64,000 bases of DNA, from NCBI GenBank assembly GCA_015039315.1, contig WIDE01000088.1, forward strand, positions 1 to 64,000, read 5' to 3'. How positions within the stretch are numbered: the stretch's first letter is position 1; each line of letters opens with the position of its first letter. The translations under genes were made by a program, and so were the position numbers. Below the pieces are notes generated by a model, which was given only the letters and a program-made list of their open reading frames with translations, made no database searches and had not been told where the DNA came from. This DNA is from Clavulina sp. PMI_390 (taxonomy: Eukaryota > Basidiomycota > Agaricomycetes > Cantharellales > Hydnaceae). Below, one piece after another: positions 58,620 to 64,000 of this stretch.

Positions 58620-61600
58620 AGCTTCCTCCCCTCCCCCTTTTTGTTGGCACACACGGTCGTCTGCTATTTTTGACACAATTTATCTATCAATTTAGTTCGT
58701 ATAATGGTGATGGTGCGGCTAATGGGGGGAATAATACGAAGAAGCAAAGCAGAAAAGCGAGGGGCAAGAGATGCCCAAATGAACTCTATGGGATGACAAC
58801 CAAAGAAAGAAAGTCCAGCATTTTTGAACGTCCGTCACTTTCTCAAGAGTTGGAGCTGCCTTGAACGATCCACAAGGCAAAATATGGACGTATCAGCAGC
58901 GTGATTTGAAGTAGATGTTTCTATCTTTGCTCTACCCTCCATGCTCAAATGAAACAGGAACGAGATTTGAGGATTCGCAATTAGGGCCACAATTACAACA
59001 ATTCCTGAAACACTATAAAACAAGGGGCTAGGCTTTTTTCGTATCTTGTATTGAGTTGGAAGGCATAATTGGTTCACCACTGCCCGCACAGTCGAACCAA
59101 GGGAGGAGGGAATATGGACTTACGTAATGGCGCATGTGCTCGCGTGTTTGGTGCTATCATTGGCTCTTTCGTGCTAGCTCCAGAACGATCTTACAGGCGC
59201 CCAGCTACGCCTCCTGTGAAACGGAGTCTCTGCGCTGGATGACATGGGCAAGGTGCCTTGCCCTCAGCGTTACCGGCTGTTTCTTCCGGTGCCTTCACCG
59301 CTTGCCCTGGCCACCACGAATTCTCGATCAAGAATTGATGGAAATCTATACGTCCGTCGAGAGGTTGATACCATCAAATCTATGGGACATTCCTTATCTT
59401 GCTCGAGAATGACACCATACTATAGAATGCATTTGTTTCTTGGGCTAAACTTTCCTGCATGACTTTGGTTCTACTCAATGCTGCACCAAGCTGATGCGTA
59501 CCAAGGAAGTCTGTAATTAGGAGGATAGCCCCTTCCTTACAGTTCAACTCCGTGTACTCATGACCGCCCTCCGCCGATGGTTCCCGGTTTGCTTCTGGCG
59601 CGAACCTCCTTCTCCTCTTCATGCATGCGCAAATCCACCTACCCCTCTGGCGCGACTTAGCCTTTCTAGGCCTGTGCTTGGAAACGGCCAAAACCCCGCG
59701 CACCCTCTATTCCTTATCAAAAAGAGAAGTCATCTGATGCATACCATACTGCAATGATTCACTTCCTATCATTTTAGCCAAGCTTATCGCCCCGCATCTC
59801 ATACTCACCATTATCACCTGTACTCGCGGTCATTAACTTAATAGCATTTTTGAGCTAGCCCCTGATCTTGGCAGCAAAAACCTCTTGAATTTCTGTTTTG
59901 TTGAGCCTGACTGCACCTCATTCAAGCGGCGCAACGAACGCCACCACTCACACGTCCCTGCCCTGAATCCCTGTCCATTCACGTTGTGAATCCCTGTTCC
60001 GCAAAGTCCCATGCTGATGCCGAATCTCCTGCCTATGCGGCACACCCCAGGCACCACACTGTCCACTAACACTGTTCATCCAGCGCGGAATGCCTCACAG
60101 GGGTTATTAATTAACAGGATCCCTCGTACCCCAGAATATGGCTCTGCTCTGAGTCACGAGTTGCATGTGAAGGAGGCGTTATGAATCACGCCCAACGCCA
60201 TCATGCCAATCTCATCCCTGTTGTCTTCCTCAACCGAGTACGGAAAAATCCTCAAGGATGCCAGAATCTGACCGTCGTGGGGATGACTGTGGAAATTGAT
60301 TGCTTAATCGAGGCGATTCACGATGGGAGCCCAGCTGGGTAAGTGTTTCCTTTTTTCCTCCTGCCTGGTTACTCACTCTCTATCATCAAGATCGGCACCC
60401 ATCGTGATCTGCACCTGGCCGAGCGTTGATACAAATCCATCAGATATTTCCAGCAATTTTCCTTGCAGTATTCAAGTAGAAGGACTCGTTAGATCATGAC
60501 ACACGTCGTCACGTCTCGCTCTCTAGGGTGAATTATTTTCTCTTTACTTCTCCTGGACGTGATCATCGTATGGATCGTCTTTCAGGCGGTATACAATAAG
60601 AAATCCATCTCAATTCTATTACCCTATTTTTTTCGTTTCACGACGACTTCATGCATTCGATCAGCCCCGGTGCAACCCCACAGGTCTCGGGCTGTCGTCC
60701 CCTAACCCCGACACCAATTGTAGATGATAATGGACTCACGTAATTGCCTATTCCTTCTTGACCTATATTCTGCTCTGAAGGCCGTTTTGAAGTCCGAGCC
60801 GTTGTGTTGAACGGTCGATTGGGCGGAATTGATTGATCGACGTCCCTGCAGACCCTCACTCGCGCCAGTTTCCGGCCGCCCACGATTTCACTGCCATGTC
60901 TAATGGATGAATGGCTCCTCTATCGACATTGGGAAACATTAGCGCTACGCGTCAAGGGCGGCGGAACTAGTAAGATCAAAATACCGGCCCTCCGGATACT
61001 GCCGATTCACTTGGTGGGATTGTCCCTATATCGTAGATGTGTCCGGCCCCGCCAGAGGTATCTGCCCTCCGGTTCTCTATTCAACTACGGTGTTCGATTA
61101 ACAGTGCTGATGTCTAACTTTGTGGCCGAGGTTCTGGCGACCCCCTTTGCTTTGCGTGCCGTTATCGGAATTCAGACTTCGCTTGTAAAGTTCTATGCCT
61201 CTGTGCCCCACCCCGACCCGTAACCCGTATTCTGTATACAACGCAGGCGCTTGAGATCGATGACGATATGCACTACCCACCCTCCGGCCGATCTTGGATA
61301 TTTTTCTTTATCATGCTTCAATAGCAACAATCATCATCGTCCGTATCCACCCTTGCAAGCCCCCTTCGAAATCTGCGCCCTAGTTAAGAATTCTGGGCAC
61401 TGATGTGAGCAAGATTGTTATTTCTTTCGGTAACTCTCTGGTTCTTTCAATGCTCTGATCTCTCAATGGAGGGTTTCACGCCGCCATAACCAAATGGGAT
61501 CCGCAATCCATCGCAATATCCCATTATCTCACTCCTATCGTACATGCTTCAGGTGCGGAGGCAGCCCTGAGCGCTGCACTTGCCGCTTGCCTCGTGCGCG

Positions 61601-63564
61601 ATCTGGATCTTGCTAGGGCTGCTAATTCCTGACGTGGTAAAGAACGAGGGGCTTGCTGGCGGTGGGATCCAGTCTGTCAATCGGAGCCGACCTGCTAGCC
61701 TCTCGATGAAGTTGATCATGAGGAGGCAGCTCTCGCGCGCGCTCCCTCGCATATGGGCGCTGTCTGAATTGCAATGATCCACCGGACAGGCGGTCTTGAA
61801 CGTGAGTTGCCTCCCCAAGGGTTTTTACTCCTGGAGACCCAAGAACGGACCGTTGATGGGGAGTTCGAGTATAAAGACTGAGTGGGCACGCGTAAAATAG
61901 GTGGGAGAGTGACGGAACGATGAGCGTGCAGTGTGCACCTGACACAAAGAGTCTACTGTCTGAATCATCAATCATTATGATGCGTTTCCGTTTGGATATC
62001 GTGTGTTGTCACCGACCATGGGCGGGTTCCAGCCGCTCGGTCTCCAGTTACCTCTTATCAACCGTGTAGTACATAGAGTGGCTAGTTACTATTTTGCAAT
62101 CGCGGCGCACCGACTAACCTTGCTACTCGCTCACTGGTGCAAATCCTGTGTAGCGGATCCACAGGGGCGAGCGCAGAAACCCACCCCACCTTGAGGCGCT
62201 GGACGCATACGTCGGCTGCCACGGCTCGAGATCGCGATACGGACAGGGTTCGATGGTCGTGATCTCTCAGGCCTTGTCTGCACCCGCATATAATTGCGAC
62301 TGTCTGAGTCATGTTGCCGTAGAGCCTTCGAGAAGCTTTTCACTCGGCAACTGTAACTGATGTCCACACTAAACCAGAGCGATGAGTCTAACAACCTGGC
62401 GGTTGTCGTGTGGGAGAGATGGAGCTTCCTTCCCCCCTTTTTCTCCATTTGTCCATAAAAAGTCATCATGCTCCCGGGCCCCCTTCTCCCTAAATAATGT
62501 CGTCATTTTTTCTTTTTTGAGTTTCGGAAGGGCTGTAACTTGATTGCGCCCGCGGGCCCCCGTGGCCGGCTGATGCTTGTTCCTCACTTCGCAGGCTGTC
62601 GGCGGCGCGGCGGTGAACCCTCTCGGGTTGAGTTTGGCAGGGACCTCTCGGTAGAACAAAATAGCACCTGTTTATGTAGAACTGCATTGCATGCATATTC
62701 TGAATAAGGAACCAAACGCTCCGAATAGCCCCCTCTTCATCACTGCATTGAACATCCAACAAAAACCAATTTCCCGTCTCGACAAAGCAGGTCTGCGTGT
62801 AAACCGAGGCGCAATTGGCCAGTCAGAAAGCTGTCTGTCAGGATCGGAAGCAATTACTCCGTGGATTGCCAATTTGCGATTGAGAGGTTATCAATTCGCT
62901 TTTCACGGACCGCGTCCTCCCTTGTCAGGCATGATATGCACATCACAAAGAGCTGGACTACACGAGGATGATTAGATGCATTCATGGGAGGGTTTAGAAT
63001 TAACTTGGCAACACGTTCTCAACCGTCGAAATTCACTCTTTTGTTGTTGTATTCTAGCTCGACCTCCGTCAATTTCCGCTTGACTAGGATCAATTGCAAT
63101 ATTGTAAGAATTGATGGCGCGCAAGTGACGAAAGGCACCAGAGGGGCGGCGGTGGAGTGATGATAAGTTGCATATGGGGGAGCCGACAGCGGCAAGAGAC
63201 GAGAATGGAAAGGGGGTGACGACAAAGGAGGATAATGCCCAGAAAAGTGAGGAAACGAGGGATTAGCAATTTGACAGTAATAAAGCATAGTGAGACTACT
63301 ATGGTAGCTAGCTTGACACGAAAGGAAAGAGAGCAATATGACATCGACGGAAGATGAACGAAGAAGCTGTAAGCTCACGGTATTATTACAGAGAACGCAC
63401 AGGCTTTAACAGGGGGAATATTCGTATAGCGAATATTAGAGCATGGTTGGTTTCGCAGGGAGGGGGATAAGCAATAGGAAAGCGAATGAAAAGATAGCGA
63501 GGCATACACGAATAGCTGGGAAAAGCTTCAAGATGTTAAAGAGAAGAAAGGAAAGGGGAGGGGC
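58620..63564. other. Five-kilobase gene-free region
   Basis: No open frame longer than about 120 codons, no recognisable domain and no consistent splice chain on either strand. The flanking genes converge on it. I saw no tRNA, 5S rRNA or U6-like sequence by eye and no long direct repeat. Confidence 0.5.
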
Positions 63565-64000
63565 TCAATGATAGCTCGGGCGACGAATCTGGGGGCTGCC
63601 CATGGCAGATGCCAAGTGGCGGCCATCATCGGCAGGCTGGATGTGCACGGTCGCACTCATGCCCATGCCCATCATCCCTCCAGAGGCAGATAGCGGGCCG
63701 CCAAGGGTGGTCGTAGTGGGGGGTGGGATGAGGATGATGTCCTCGCCCGTGTTTTCCCCTTTGGACGATTTGGCCTTTGCTTCGGCAGCACTCCGTTTAC
63801 GTAGGACCTTTGCCCATACCAATCCGCAAGCATTACAGAGTGTGCGTGGACCTGGATGAAATGAAGGAATTGGATGAAGAACAAAGGGTGGAAGAGTTGA
63901 ATAGTGGAGAAGAATAATAATAAGACGTCAGTTCAGCTGGTTCATTTCCGCGAATATGAAGAATAGTAGTGGAAATTATGAAGGCGCGGGCGCTATGCAG
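63565..64000 (-). CDS. GATA-type zinc-finger transcription factor (3' end only)
   Basis: The last exon is 63851-63565. It opens, in phase 1 after a CAG acceptor, with the second half of a GATA finger, GPRTLCNACGLVWAKVLRKR, and ends in a low-complexity tail (GEDIILIPPPTTTTLGG, GGMMGMGMSATVHIQPADD). The first Cys pair must lie in an upstream exon. It is not visible between 63852 and the window edge, so the intron is at least 149 bases, longer than usual here. WAK after the last Cys recalls white-collar-type fingers. Target genes unknown; the gene is cut by the window end. Confidence 0.8.

Noticed and set aside
59380..59703. Minus-strand open frame of 107 codons in the gene-free region
   Set aside because: Arginine-rich random-looking translation, no start context, no splice partners.
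1..64000. Possible horizontally acquired or bacterial-type systems (CRISPR, insertion sequences, defence islands)
   Set aside because: Nothing in the window has such features; all genes fit ordinary basidiomycete architecture.

Overview
This window is nuclear DNA of a filamentous fungus, most likely a basidiomycete of the class Agaricomycetes. The evidence is the gene structure: genes carry 1 to 20 introns of about 50-75 bases with GT..AG (twice GC..AG) ends, and exons can be as short as 12-17 bases. The families also fit: three DUF6534 seven-helix proteins, Zn2Cys6 regulators, a 2H phosphodiesterase and HUA1-type proteins. A Rhizoctonia/Ceratobasidium-like genome would fit, but that is a guess. 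I saw no bacterial features, transposase, CRISPR array or tRNA. For all supported genes except MMS19 I rebuilt exon chains by hand. In every one of these chains but one, the exon lengths sum to a whole number of codons, which is the main support for the models.

Layout, left to right. 1-10.6 kb: a secreted repeat protein with dibasic cleavage sites (1084-2499, +, frameshifted in exon 1), DUF6534 gene A (3385-5370, +), a secreted flavin monooxygenase (6511-8907, -), and a second, smaller dibasic-repeat secreted protein (9937-10629, +). The two secreted genes share promoter and 5'-leader sequence. 11-21 kb: a peroxisomal-type dienoyl-CoA isomerase (+), a HUA1-like zinc-ribbon protein (-), a casein kinase 1 (+), a CPD1-like cyclic phosphodiesterase (-) and a second HUA1 homologue (+). 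22-29 kb: DUF6534 genes B and C (+), separated by 3 kb of decayed sequence. 29-40 kb: an acidic/basic low-complexity protein (-), an LCB3-type sphingoid-base-phosphate phosphatase (+) and two tandem Zn2Cys6 regulators (+). 40-59 kb is mostly conserved core genes: MMS19 (-) and an HD-domain nucleotidase (+) from one very short divergent promoter, the purine enzyme ADE16/17 (-), an F-box protein (-), a VPS9-domain Rab5 exchange factor (-) and a nuclear-type unknown protein (+). 58.6-63.6 kb has no supportable gene, and a partial GATA zinc-finger gene (-) runs off the right edge.

Most genes are independent housekeeping functions (purine synthesis, Fe-S/DNA repair, sphingolipid and fatty-acid metabolism, endocytosis). 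The accessory part is made of duplicated families. The best candidates for something new are the pair of Kex2-type repeat precursors and the three DUF6534 receptors-like proteins with an identical 16-exon, microexon-bearing structure. A third is the tandem regulator pair. A functional link between the secreted peptides and the membrane proteins is speculation only.
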